A stretch of DNA of 64,000 nt from Sclerotinia nivalis. Its lineage: Eukaryota; Ascomycota; Leotiomycetes; Helotiales; Sclerotiniaceae. The first letter of the stretch is position 1. Each line of letters starts with the position of its first letter. The notes under the pieces are model-generated. The model saw only the letters and a program-made list of their open reading frames with translations. It was not told the origin of the DNA and did not search any database. This document shows positions 46,535-58,332 of the stretch, one piece after another. The translations under genes were made by a program, and so were the position numbers. Where the stretch lies: positions 1 to 64,000 of the forward strand of contig JAPEIS010000002.1 in NCBI GenBank assembly GCA_029531795.1. The letters run 5' to 3'.

Positions 46535-46811
46535 GTATGGAATTCTTTCCTCCAGATTTGTTATGGGATGAAGTAGTGTTCCCACAGCATTTTCAGGACA
46601 ATACTTTCAGTTACACAAAGCATCAATGCATTTTTAATCGATTTGAATGGATTAGTTCATGATGCACAGTAAAGTTCTTTCATCATTTGCTTTGCTTTCA
46701 TCTTAATCCGTCGTGTGGCTTGATGCATTCCAGGGAAAAGTAACTAGCCTCAATGCTCCCTTCGAATAAGCACCAGAATTCCCTCCTCTATATCATATCA
46801 ATGTAATACTG

Positions 46812-48244
46812 ATGGCGGAAAATACTCGTGATCAGTGGGAGTGTTTCGCGCCTTTTGGTGCGGATCCAGATATTGCGGGACCTGGAGTAAGTCACTCAAT
46901 GACATTCTATCACATCTTTTCTGACAGATTATGAAGGTTATGACAAGTTTTCTAGTCACAGCCTGGGTCACTTGTTTTGTGGCATGTATCCAATTATATT
47001 GCGTTATGTCATCAAGATTCCGTCTTAAACTTCTTTCTTCTGTATCTGGAACCACGGCCGAGCACGTTGGCAAATATACAGTCAAGCTCACAAGAGTCTA
47101 CATACCATCATCTGTTGAACGGAGATTTCCAAGATTCATAAGTGGCATTCATCTCAGCCTTTATGCCATCCGATGCTTGCTGGCTATGTTTCTAAGCCTC
47201 TTTCGCGATGCTCAACCACGACTTCAATTATTCTCTCAGATGGCATTGGATCGATTGTGCGATCTCCAGCTTGTTACAGGAACCGCCATAATCATTGCAG
47301 GAATAGCTGAATTTCATCACATGTCATTCTATCATCAGTCTCTCATTACCAGTTATTGGCTTCTTACACTCAACTCATTTTGGGCTGCTCGGGCGGGGTA
47401 TCTTAACTCGGAACATTACGGGCATGAGAGGAGCTTTTATTTTTGGACACGTTGGGTCTTTATACTGATCAGTGATTTATTGTCCATTTATTATCAAGTC
47501 GTCACTACTCTCGAAGCCGCAAACCATTGGGACTCCGAAGAAAGTGGTCATTGTTATCTCTCACACGAACCATCACCAACTAATTCGCAATATTTTTGGA
47601 TTGTAGGTATTTCTTTCGAAGTTGTGTATATGTTATTTTATTCTATGCGACAGATTGCGCAGTCGCTATCTCACAAATGGCGATGGTTGAAGGGCTTTTT
47701 AGAATTCATCGCGAATACTTCTAATGACTTGTCTAATGAAAGTCGGCAGCGCGCACTGGGATTCTGGACAGCGGTGGAGATTTATACTAACCATTCGCCA
47801 ATTGCCTTGAAAGTTATCTTGCATGCTTTTAGAACTATATTTTACATGGTCTGGCATGTATTTTGGCAAATTCTCGCACTATGGGCATGGGGTGACAATG
47901 GATCGGTACTAATAGTTGTTGGATATATTGGATTGGCAGCATGGAATACTTTTGATGTCATCGACACGAAGTTATCTAATCAAAGTTTGGTAATTGGAGA
48001 TGAGTCAACATGGGGGTTCGGGCAAATCCTACCGCTTGGGTTACTCGCTCTGGTATGTTTAGATTTACTTGATATCCTCAACAGTAAGTTCCCTTAGTTG
48101 CTTTCCCAATGCTATGCAGCCAATTTGACCCACAATACTTAAATAGAAGCGTATAAGCATCAAAGCACGGTTACTGTGCCTGACTCGTGGCTTCAGAAAG
48201 GGGAGTTGTCACTGGTGAGCGTGGGGAATGAGAATTCGGTTTGA
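46812..48244 (+). CDS. Fungal multi-spanning membrane protein, unknown function
   Basis: Exons 46812-46886, 46928-48083 and 48147-48244; introns of 41 bp (GTAAGT..CAG) and 63 bp. The total is 1,329 nt, 442 residues. The start MAENTRDQWECFAPF and the words PDIAGPG are typical of a large family of uncharacterised fungal membrane proteins. Several hydrophobic segments follow (VTAWVTCFVACIQLYCVM; LVTGTAIIIAGIAEF; WLLTLNSFWAARAGYL; WVFILISDLLSIYY; VVGYIGLAAWNT; ILPLGLLALVCLDLL), suggesting about seven membrane spans. The C-terminal tail after the last intron is short and soluble. The 41-bp first intron is unusually short; without it the protein would start at 46931. No function can be named. Confidence 0.8.
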
Positions 48245-49632
48245 CCTATTGTCGGAACTTTCAAAGGTACTCACTGCGGTTGTCACTCCTCATACATTTC
48301 AATTAGGCGTACCGAATGTATGGACAACTCCATGAGCTATCGGCACCTTAAGGTATTCATGGTAGCACTGAAATAAGGCGAGGGAGTTACCGCGCTGCGT
48401 TTCAATTTAGATGTCCTCTTTAGACTCTTTTTCAATGTTTAACTTCAATATCTGTGATTACTGTTTTTTAAAATCATGGATATCATCCCCAATGATTCAA
48501 AGTATGGTTTCATGAGTACCCATGGTAGGCAGATAGGAGTGTCCCATCTCGGCCCTAAATTCACTTACAGTTCATGTTGAAATTGGCGGTTGAGTGATAT
48601 TATCGTGTCAGTATATTTGACACTTGCAAGTGACTTGCAGGAGTGTATTGATATAGCATCTAAATATTGTTCACGCCCCTAACCGGCACAAAGACGTCGC
48701 ATAGAAATTTCGAACTCGACAAGAATCTGGTTCTGTATTAGCCAGCACCGTTATTTGTTTCTTGGGAACATTGCTGGTAGACAGTCTCTTCTCAGATTAT
48801 ACAAGCACATACCAGTAAGAAATATTTTCACTGGGACAATGGGGTGATGTAGTAATCTAGTGTCAGAACTTCAATAATAGTCCTATCAACCATTTCGGAA
48901 GTGTGAGAATGGAACCGTTAAAAACTAAATATGCGAAAGTATTGAAATACGCCATGGAAAGAAGAAGCAGATGGGAGGCTCAATACAAAAAAGATAAAGG
49001 GAAAGAGAGGAAGGACAAAGCGGAAGTGCGATCCGGATTGAAGCCCTCGCCCATGTCGATTCTAGTCGATAGATGACAAAAGCGAAGAAGGCCAGAAATT
49101 TGACGAATGAACTGGACCAGAAATCGAGCCAGGCGTCTTGGGCAAGAGAGTGAGAGCTGTTGGGGGGAGGGGGGGGAGACAGGAGGCTAAAGTAGCTTCG
49201 AAGTTTTAAGCAAAGCGGTCTGCTAAGCTTGATGAGAAAATCGGAAGAAATAAGGATTTACAATGGATTTTGACACACAGTCTATTGCCTGTGTCTCTAA
49301 CAATTATTTGAGATAAATTTGTTTTGACGAAATATCAAAGTTAAGTACACACGCCAAGTTTTATACCCCCAAAGTAAATATTCACATCCAACGCCATGTA
49401 GCTATTTGCCGAGACCAAATTCAGACCTCAGGTAAATAGCAAAGGCCATGATAGTAACGATCGTCTGGTTGCATTAGGTAGCTCAAATGGAAGATGGAAA
49501 AATGAGTGCTATAGCCCTTTCACTGTCGACCGGTAAACAAACGGGAAGTTAAACAGTAGAACTAAGCAAATTCTCAAGGTCCTCTGCCATAACAAGGTCC
49601 TCACTCAAATCTTAAATTCAATAACATATTCC
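48245..49632. other. Long intergenic region
   Basis: No secure gene. A basic 40-residue frame at 48954-49076 (MERRSRWEAQYKKDKGKERK) overlaps at ATGA with a second frame (MTKAKKARNLTNELDQK) to about 49153. A G-rich run (TGGGGGGAGGGGGGGGAG) lies near 49159-49176. Confidence 0.45.
48954..49153 (+). pseudogene. Possible broken small gene
   Basis: Two adjoining basic frames, 48954-49076 and 49073-49153, joined at ATGA by a -1 step. The joined text (LKPSPMSILVDR, then MTKAKKARNLTNELDQK) has one consistent charged helical style, as if one gene had suffered a one-base change. I do not recognise a family. Confidence 0.25.
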
Positions 49633-51365
49633 TCAAGCAGCATCAATAGATACTGGGAACAACTCTTTTAAATCTCTCTTCGGCTCAAAAAATCTACCGC
49701 CCAAGCTCCCTCCGAGGTTACCTGCCTTAACTGACGAGAGTTTATGCCACTCCCAATCTCTAGCATTCATGTCATTGCCAGAGTCTTCTTCGTCCTCGAC
49801 TGGTGGTACGAGGGAAGAGGGGTATTCAGGAGGCGCGAGACGTTTCATGAGAGAATCGCCAGCAGGGCGGGCAAAATAACCAACCACATATCGAGTCGTG
49901 AATGCCTGCTCGCCCGGAGCAGAGGTAACACGATGCATAGCGGAGCGGAGAATCCCACCAGTCCACTCGACCATTGCATCGCCCAGGTTGATTATACAAG
50001 TGGATGGCCTTGGTTTAATGTGAGCCCAAGACGACTCAAGATGAGGGTCTAAATGATGGAGTTTTATTTAGTTATTACTCGGTTACATAATTAAAGAGAA
50101 ATGAAGATAGTGTGTGCTGTTGTTCATACCTGCGTCGTCGTTAAGGATTTGAAGACCTCCGGTTGTACTGAAAAGAAGGGTGAGTGCGGTGATATCGGTG
50201 TGTCCCATCATGGCAGTACGACGATCATCGGGCGGCTGGTGATAGTCAGCACACTTTGAGGTACAGATATGTAGCATAGAATAAAGTTAGCAATGAAGGC
50301 AGATGGACCGTAGCTCCGACTACTCTTCACTAGAAGAAGTAAATCATGAGTCTATCCCTGACAGCCTATCAAGCAGTGGCCATAGACAAGCAGTATAAGA
50401 AAACGTTCAACTCACTTGCGGCTCATACTTCAACATTCTCAAAACACTTCCACTTGGTTTTGTCATTGGTTGCAGCTTTGAAAATGTTCCCCTTGGCAAT
50501 TTCAAATGCTTTTCCAAATGCCCAAGAATGATGCTCACAACTTCATTGGCCTGTTCGATGTAGTTTCTCAATTTCGGACGAGAACGTTCGATGCAGATGG
50601 GGTTAGGAAGGGGCTCAGAAACTCCAGTTATATCATCACGACTAATTCCGTAGAGCTCGACTCGGTCTCCTGTTTTGCCAATTTTGTGATAACCTAAGGG
50701 TTTATAGCTAGATTTTTAACGACGATAGCGGTCAATCAAAGCTCTTTGTGGGCAGCGTGAAACTCCGAGAACGCAAAGAGATTAATTATGAAAAGGTTCA
50801 GTACCGGAATAGTGAGATGGGAGGATTGTAAGCGTATTCGGTGAGCTCCTCCTTGGGGAGTGCATATAATTCTGCATTTAAATCAAGCATTTCTTCAGTA
50901 CCCTTGAGAAATTTATCGCCGAAAAGGCACTTGGTAAAGTCAAGCTGGAAGCTAAAGTGTTGACAGTCAGTAATTTTCCGTGAATGAATGTTCGGAGGCA
51001 AAATCACAGATGTTGCTTGAATGGGGAGAATGCGATGAAAGACAAATAATCAGCATTGCGATAGCTGAGAGTGCAATATGATAATGAATTCATATGGCAA
51101 ATTGATTGATTGATTTTGTATGCTAAGCGCGTATCAAACAATGCATCACTCTGAAGTATTCACACACGGAGACGAGATTGGCAAAGTTGTAGAAGGAAAG
51201 GGTTGTGGCTGCTCACAAGCCTATGTGACGACTCGCTTCGAAAAGAGCGTGAGACTCATATTCATCGTTGGCTACAAGCTTGGCGAAGGAGAAAACAGGA
51301 ACGTTTGCGACTGGAATATCGGAAGGAAAAGGTTGGCATTTAGAAAAGTAGGCAGGGGTAGGCAT
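49633..51365 (-). CDS. 2-oxoglutarate/Fe(II)-dependent dioxygenase
   Basis: Isopenicillin-N-synthase-like oxygenase of the cytosol, using Fe(II), 2-oxoglutarate and O2. Five exons on the minus strand: 51365-51217, 50951-50805, 50707-50416, 50253-50130, 50048-49633; introns of 265, 97, 162 and 81 bp. The total is 1,128 nt, 375 residues, a normal family length. The N-terminal domain has FEASRHIGFFQLDF across the first junction and YNPPISLFRYKPLGYHKIG across the second. The core has GHTDITALTLL (Fe ligands His214 and Asp216), INLGDAMVEWTGG, MHRV (His276) and TTRYVVGYF (Arg290, 2-oxoglutarate). The substrate cannot be read from sequence; close relatives often act in secondary metabolism, but no cluster genes are near. 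The 265-bp first intron is long for a fungus; I chose it because the joined reading is conserved. Confidence 0.88.
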
Positions 51366-53051
51366 TTTGGGACGATTGACGACGTTACAATCGGATTGAA
51401 CACAGGCTGAAAAATATAATACAGAGATTCAAAAGGCACATGATATGTGATAATGGCACTCTTTGAAGTTTGTATTTCTTACTTAAGTTTTCCGAGTACG
51501 GGAAGGTAGACTCGCATGATATAGCTCAAGTTATATAGGGTTTGGTTTTACTGAGTCTTCCTCAGATAATAAAGGAGATGCAGTTTCTTTCAGTGGTACT
51601 GTGAGGGATGAAGTGCACAATACCTATATTCGCTTTCCACATCATGGCTATCCAACGATATACCTCTTGGATATTTAGCCATGAATCAGTGTTTGACGAA
51701 ATCAGCCTTTGGTGGCCATAGCGCTTGCTTGACAGGCTTTCTGATCTAGGTCTCTTTCAATCCCGAGTCCCTTTCATAACCGAGTCTTTCTCAAATTCGA
51801 CCCAGCCAAGCCTCTTTCATGGTGAATCTTTTCCTGAGACTGTTCTCCTCAAGTCTTTCTCACAGCAGATATCAGGCACCATAAAAGGGCATAACTCAGG
51901 ACACTTTTTTGAATTTCTGGGTAGGTCTAACTACGTGACAAAACATCGGGTACGATCTTTCCATTCATTCTACGCGTCTTCTACTGAAGAATATTATTGA
52001 TCGTTAAAATTCTTTAATTCCCGAATCACTTTCACAATCAAGGGTCTTTTACTAATACTGATTAATTTCTGTGGCTGGCCCAATCGGATGGATTCCCAAG
52101 GAATTACAGTTGCTTTTTGCATTTGTGATATGACGGTTAGTCACACAAACAAAAGATGGATTCTAGCGTATAAGCAAACGTAAACGAAGCTTATACAACT
52201 CGTCGAGATTACAAAAGCAACTAAGCTATACGAGTTTCCTGGAATGTTAATTAAGAACATCATTCAACTGTTATCAAGAACAGAGACGCAGATGTAGGAA
52301 CAATAAAAGGATTTCCTAAGCTTTGTTTTTCGAAGACACTCTATAGGCAGGGCAATTTACACGCCAGGGTGGAGCTGGGTGTGGATGACCTCCGTGGCTT
52401 TGGGGCTGTCCATCCACAGGGATCTTACCGCTCCAATGATTCTCGATAGATAATGGCACGCATTAGAAGTTACTAAAGCCCGAGACAAACCCCGAGAAAG
52501 TGTTGATCATAATCAGGAAATGGAAATGTATCTTCTTGCTTTTCTTGCTAATGTTGCAGAACCACCACAGTCAATTGGGCGTCTACCATCAATGGACGCA
52601 ACTTTAACGGCACCATATTGATGGGCAGTGAAAAGACTGGAATGTGCTTGGGTACGTGTGGTACAGCGAGATGGATGTGGAATCGAATAAAGAGTTGAGT
52701 AAGCCAGAGCGATGAGAAGTTGATAGGTAGATATAGTAAATAGTTGTTCTCCACAAGCATGAACATAGTTGAATGGAATCTCACTCAAAAGCCACAATTA
52801 ACTATCGGAACAGATATGCTTACACTCTTGAAAGCACATGCTGCGGCCGTGTAGAGATCCTTTGCCACTGATCAACTTCAAGCCCCTCGAACTTTCGAAG
52901 GATGTTCATCAAATAGAACACAATACTCTAAAGTCGAGAAAGTTGATTTTCTTGTCATAAAGTCATTATTCAGTACCGTTATATAAACTCAGGGTATCTT
53001 AAGAACTCCCGACAACTCCTAATCTAATATCACCAGGTAATCGTGGCATAT
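51366..53051. other. Intergenic, no gene seen
   Basis: Ordinary composition. 51725-51860 repeats words of the form CGAGTCYYTTTC (CCCGAGTCCCTTTC, CCGAGTCTTTCTC). The open stretches at 52513-52797 show no recognisable protein. Confidence 0.4.
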
Positions 53052-54504
53052 TTACCGCAACTCTGGCTCGGACATGAATCCAGGTTCACTCAAACCACTT
53101 AGGTCTGGCATTTTGACTCCACCCATTCTAGCATGTGTAAAATCCTTCCAGAACTGATCATCATCGCCTGCATCTCCGCGCTTGAGATCATCGTCGGGTC
53201 CTCTGAAGTCATTTGGATCGATTGAAGAGCAAGAGACGTCATCCTCTTCATCGAAATATGATGGAGGGGGAGATTCATGTCGTTCATCGTGAGAATAAAT
53301 TTTCAGTCCACGAACATGTGTATCCTTTCCATTCTGATGGTTCTCCAACACCTTGACTTGCATAATGAATGCGCGAAGTGTCTTGCCATCTGAACCTCCT
53401 CCTACATGATCAAGATTAACATCGATCCAGCCCTTGGGTTGGACGAACGAGAGTTCAGAAAATGGAATTAGGTCATGGTAGCCCGTGCCTCCAAGCAATT
53501 GAATACGTGTCGGGGTATAGGACTCATCGGCTTCGAAATCTAGAAAGATACGAATGGCACGGATTTTTGCGAATTTGGCAAAGTGAATATTTAGATAGTG
53601 GGGTTGAGGTCCATCGGATCTGCAGCAGAGCATGTTAGTGAATGTCCCATAACTTTGTGCGCAATAAAGAAGAGATGGTGAAGTTAAGAAGATAACAAAG
53701 TCCTTACTGCCAAAACAGATTGGTGTCGTCGTCTCTGAGTGCAAGAACACCGCAACCGGGTTTACTACTAGAAACAGTCCAGCTGGCCAAATTTCCAATC
53801 TCCTTCAACCCGAGTGCGGCAGGGTCAAATGGCGGCGTATTGTCCATGGCGGCTAGATGAGAAGAAAGTTAGAGGGATGATATAAAGTGGGTGGTGAAAT
53901 ACATTAATGTTGGAATATGAATCAAATACAATCAAGCTGCGGTGCTGTAATGTGTACTGGTAGTTCATCAGGCACGAGTTGACCAATTGGAGTGAAAGAA
54001 GTTCGAGCAGACATTTTTGAGGAGAAGATGAAGGTTGTGACTGTGATATTGCTTGTGGTTGTGGTTGTGGTTGTGATTGTGGTTGCTCTTTCCTTTACGT
54101 ACTTGTGTTGGTGATGTGAAAAGATTGAGAGTAAGAGCGATAAATGAATCTTGAAACAAACCTTCAGCTGGGACTTCCTCCAAGCCTATATCCTCATCCT
54201 CATCCTCATCCTCATCCTCATCCTCATCCTCATCCGCATTTTCCATTTCTTCAAGTACATCATCACCTTCAGATTCATCTTCTCCTTCCTCCTCCTCCTC
54301 CTCTTCCTCTTCTGCTTCTGCTTCACTTAAAACTTCTGTGCCGGTCGAGTCAAATTCATCTTGTGCGTCTCCACCTAATGAAAAAGATACTGGGACTGGA
54401 GTAGCATTATTATGATCAATTGGACGAATACCCCTCCGTCTGCCAGTATTATCGATTCCAAAGTGTTGTTGATAGTTAACAGTAGGAGTATGTGATGGAG
54501 GCAT
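53052..54504 (-). CDS. DOC1: Anaphase-promoting complex subunit 10 (DOC1)
   Basis: APC/C subunit that helps the coactivator bind destruction-box substrates during mitotic exit. Exons on the minus strand: 54504-54162, 53852-53708 and 53619-53052, with introns of 309 and 88 bp; total 1,056 nt, 351 residues. The DOC domain starts with PAALGLKEIGNLASWTVSS and runs through DDDTNLFWQSDGPQPHYLNI, FVQPKGWIDVNLD and KVLENHQNGKDTHVRGLKIY. Before it is a ~115-residue N-terminal extension, very acidic (runs of Glu and Asp at 54190-54310). After it is an acidic tail ending EPELR, close to the Ile-Arg tail by which APC10 docks on the complex. The first intron is long and carries AACCAC repeats; I chose it because GAAG joins CCGCCATGG in frame. 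An upstream ATG-less extension of the frame is ignored. Confidence 0.92.
54181..54318. repeat. CATCCT / CTCCTC codon-like microsatellite in DOC1 exon 1
   Basis: About nine TCATCC hexamers (54186-54236) and CTC/CTT triplets (54286-54318) encode the Asp-Glu and Glu runs of the DOC1 N-terminal extension. The length is likely variable between strains. Confidence 0.8.
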
Positions 54505-56113
54505 TATTATCAGTTGAGTGAAGTGAACTATCAATATTAATTTATGGTTGTGTTTATTGATTTTTGATCCCCCTTCGCCCAAAGTTGTGATGGATTAATA
54601 TATTTTGCATATTTTATTTCTATACCGCCTACCACTTTTGGATATTTTGCACACCGCCTTCACCATCCTTAGATGAGCATGGCACGTGCCTATTGAACCC
54701 CACCGTTGAAGCCCACACAACATTCATCACTCTCCCCCCCCAACCATCCAATTCAAACATCATCAACAGCCCCCGAGTCCAGTTCAGTCCAGTCCAGTCG
54801 AGTCCAGTCGAGTCCAAATTGCATCACTCTATCGCTCTATCTCTCCACCTAACCATTCATCCATCTCTCCCTTCACTAGCAGGTTCAGTTTAATAGTTCT
54901 TGGAGGTTTTGGCAGCCTTTAAGAACATTTAAAACTTGCATCCACCAGCCTCCCACTGCCTCCACGGAAAGGGGAATACCGGATTTCCCTTCTCAGTATT
55001 GAGAATATTATCACATTCCTAGTTCCGCTGCATTTAAGCACGACCTTCGAATGGAATTAAACCTCAGAATCATGAGTACTGTAACTCTTGTTTTTGCAAA
55101 AGGTCGACTCGCATAATACTGACTTGGAAATTCATATTGAACTCACTCAGGACAGCCTCGATATCTAACTCTGCATTCACACGACTTCTGCGGCTTATGT
55201 TAAGTAAGATGATTTAGCGGTGGACATCTCTTGTGCCACTAATACTGGTTAATGATCATACATTCTCTTATCCCATCCTAGCTAGATCTGACATCTCAAT
55301 ACATACTAAGCACTTTGAGCTGCCACCATAATAGAGCGACTTGAGACAGCATTATATCTTCAAAGCTCATGGTCCAGTACGAGTATTTACATAACTTAAA
55401 TACATTCCGGAGATACATTCATCTCCACTCAAGTGCCGGAGCCAAGAACGCTCTGTTGCCTACACCGATTTCGGTAAACAAGATTAAAATCTTGACTATA
55501 TCTTGATCACGTCCTTAATCAGTATAGAAAGAACTTACATCGTACAGTTTGATTTAACCAGGTTTTATTGACAGACCAAAGAGGTAGCGATCATAGTATC
55601 CGAACAAACCCCGCTAGGTTCCCCCTTTTAACCGATTGTTAATTGGTTGGAGAAGTGGAAATATACCAAGTAAACTTTTCAACTACCGTGACGTCGGGGA
55701 TATGGGCTCTTTTGAAATGACGTTGAACTTCAGATGAAAAAGAAAATAAGAAAAACCGATCATTGATGTTTGTCAATGCATTTGAGTAATGTCATCTAGT
55801 AGGTATGTATATGTACCGGTAAGTCCTTCTACGTGCTATTTACAAAAATTCATTTCATTTACTTATTCGTTCTCCTTTCATCAGATATTACCCCTCATCC
55901 CCCAATATCCACAAAACCCCACACCGTTGTGAGGACTTCATTTTGTGATATTCAGAAAACCATTATTTCCTATTTTGAGTAATTACATGGTAATTACATC
56001 GAGAGCTCAATTGGTGATATGCATAACATAGTACCGGCTCTAAAAAAGTAAGTAGTCAAAACCAAACATCTTTCATTACATCCTTCCTCTATTCCATACC
56101 CTTATCCCTTACA
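54505..56113. other. Intergenic, no gene seen
   Basis: Contains a short AGTCCAGTCGAGTCC repeat at 54780-54816. The rest shows no coding pattern or RNA gene that I recognise. Confidence 0.4.
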
Positions 56114-56380
56114 ATGGCCCCACATTCTCTCTCCATATACCATACTAACGCCACCCTCAGACTCAAAGCCCGTCGAGCTCACGCCAAAGAACTGCGCATG
56201 CGAGAAGATGAATTAAAAACATCCTATCAAAATATGAAAGCCATAGACGAGCTGTTTAAAGACGCCCAAAGCCAGACACACCGCACCCATACAGAACAAA
56301 ATACATACGCAGACAAGACGCGAGAATTGGGAGCTTCGACACCACAGGCTGTGGTAATTAGACAATCGGGCGATTTTTAA
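56114..56380 (+). CDS. Small hypothetical protein, 88 residues
   Basis: Single exon from ATG 56114 (preceded by TTACA) to TAA 56380. Mostly charged and helical: LRLKARRAHAKELRMREDEL, then YQNMKAIDELFKDAQSQTH. A C-terminal serine/threonine-light tail ends RQSGDF. No signal peptide or known domain. A possible coiled-coil from residue 15 to 55. The CT-rich 5' flank (56071-56110) looks like a fungal leader. I do not recognise the family; it may be real. Confidence 0.45.
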   Translation: MAPHSLSIYHTNATLRLKARRAHAKELRMREDELKTSYQNMKAIDELFKDAQSQTHRTHTEQNTYADKTRELGASTPQAVVIRQSGDF

Positions 56381-56523
56381 TATACGTCGTTGAGAAATTA
56401 GGATTGTAATATGGTCACGGCCCTCCGAGGTGGATTTATTGAATATGGAATTGATTAGAGAAGGAGGAGGGCGACCATTCAGTTTCATGGTTGGAAACAA
56501 AGAATTGAAGAATGCCGCGTTGG

Positions 56524-56658
56524 GACAGTCAACCTTTGTGGGTAGGAGTCAAATCAGATTTATGGTTACGTTCTAAAGAGGTGATGCAATGGACAGTTAG
56601 TCCTTGTGGGTAGGAGTCAAGTCAGAGATATGATTACGTTCTAAAGAGGCGATGCAAT
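56524..56658. repeat. 68-bp tandem duplication
   Basis: Two adjacent copies of about 68 bp, each with TTGTGGGTAGGAGTCAA, TTACGTTCTAAAGAGG and GATGCAATGG. They differ at a few bases. No coding frame. Confidence 0.85.
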
Positions 56659-56865
56659 GGGCATTTAGACAGCATTGTACTCTTTCAGCATTAGGGTTGG
56701 AGTTTATTGTCGTTGCAGCGATAGGTTTCTGGAGTATATCTTGGAGGATAGCGTACAATTGCTGCATCCGTGTATTGGAAATGAATTAATATCACTATCG
56801 TTCTTCAAGAGTTATCTTTTCAAATGTGATTGAGTGAAGAGGATATCATGCTGTGTCCAATGGTT

Positions 56866-57003
56866 CGGACCGCAGTCCGATTGTGATCTTTCAAGCTTTG
56901 AATCTTTGAAAATGCTTTAATTATTTCAAGTGATTGTTTAATTATCGAAGAAATCTCAATGTCCAATAGTCTTTTATTGTTGGACTGCAGTCTGGACTAT
57001 TGG
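56866..57003. repeat. Palindromic GGACYGCAGTCC motifs
   Basis: TCGGACCGCAGTCCGA at about 56865-56880, and a longer hairpin at 56962-57003 whose arms TCCAATAGTC and GACTATTGGA flank GGACTGCAGTC. A related copy (TTGGATTGCAGTCCGG) lies at 61982-61997, again preceded by a TTCAA-rich stretch. These may be ends of a small non-autonomous element. Confidence 0.55.
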
Positions 57004-57389
57004 ACACATTGGGGCCCAAGTGAATGGAGGGGCCCAACTTTGCAATTTAGATGAGATGAGCGATCACTTTCCTGGTCCACAAGTATCATAAGTAAGCGTG
57101 TAGAGTACTCGTGTTTATATTCCATATCATATTTATTGCTGAGCAGCCTGATAGACAAAAGTAAGCTGCCGGCAGCTATGTCTATGTCCTTTTCTTTGCT
57201 TTTAAAGATGCCCTTGGTACCGGCGAGTACTTGATATTCCCTCAAGCCATCGGCATTTTGCAAGGATTTCCATCTGATATATAACGCCATACAACGCATG
57301 TTAATCATTGGTCTCCAAATAAGAACCTTTCTTCTCCAGCACTACTGATCACACCCCAATCGACCTTCCCATGTCACAAGTGCAGCACT
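57004..57389. other. Intergenic, no secure gene
   Basis: A minus-strand open frame at 57308-56997 (103 codons) has no recognisable family and overlaps the hairpin end. I do not call it a gene. Confidence 0.35.
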
Positions 57390-57845
57390 TCAAACAGCAC
57401 ACATCCAAAGATGATTCTCGCTCATCACGCCCTTCATCTCCGCTTTCTCCACCATACCCAACATCACCCCATCCTGCGGTGGCTGTTGCCTTACTCTTTT
57501 CATATCTCTACTCTTAATCTCCATCAATAACTCGCTTTGATATTGCCATCTCAAAACATTCCACTGTGCTGGTACGTCCTTGGGGATTTTGTTGTCTTTC
57601 AAGATTGCGGGCTTGCTGCGATAGATGCTTAATTAGCCAAGTCCTCTTCTTTACTCTCGTCCCGAATTTCTGTGTCCCTTTCCACACTCCAGTTGAACCC
57701 ATCTAGAAGCAAGTGGAAAGGAGGGGGGCATTGGAAAGTGTGAAACTAACTTTAGTTCTTCCTCGTTGGCCCAGCGATTTGTGAGCCTCCCAAGTGAGAA
57801 CCTGGCGAGCTTTGCGATATGGGGGGTGAATGTATTCACAACCAT
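57390..57845 (-). CDS. Candidate small spliced gene, unknown
   Basis: Tentative. From ATG 57845 the exons 57845-57751, 57702-57655 and 57615-57390 join in one frame: 369 nt, 122 residues. The introns are 48 bp (GTTAGT..TAG) and 39 bp (GTAAAG..CAG, with CTAAT branch), both at the lower limit for fungi. The protein starts MVVNTFTPHIAKLARFSLGR, could target mitochondria, and the last exon has KPAILKDNKIPKDVPAQWNV and a Trp-rich helix. The first intron is a multiple of three, so retention would also keep the frame. No family recognised. Confidence 0.35.
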
Positions 57846-58294
57846 AACTGCTTCTGTTTGGCAAGGAGTAACTGAGAGGGTAGCGCGTTCGATGCGTGAC
57901 GAGGAGATGGATAGATCGGGATAGGCAAAGCAAGACGGCGCAGCGTGCTCCGGATGAGTGAGTGGTTTTTGCCAACAATCGAATCGGGAATGAAGTTATG
58001 AAATTTGAAGACACAAAAGAAAGAAACGAAAGATTCGGGAGTGTAAGAACACACGATGCACAAATACTACCTCTATACCGGCCAGCTACTCCATAGATTC
58101 AATCTGCCCTACCGAGATTCATCTTAAACGTAATTTCACCAACACAGCAATTGTGCAGTGGAGAAAGGAGAACAATTTGACCACGGTGCAGGAAGTACAA
58201 AACATAGTGGAGTAAAAGGGCTGACACTAGTCACAGCACATCCGGTAAGTCCAACCTAGAAAACCAACATTGTTCTTTGGCTCCACTCTAGCTC

Positions 58295-58332
58295 TGGGCG
58301 GTTTTTCTGGGCGGTTTTTGTGGGCGGTTCTC
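58295..58332. repeat. 13-bp repeat TGGGCGGTTTTTC, three copies
   Basis: TGGGCGGTTTTT at 58295 and 58308 and TGGGCGGTTCTC at 58321. GGGCGG boxes at fixed spacing could be factor-binding sites; no assigned gene starts within a few hundred bases. Confidence 0.7.
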
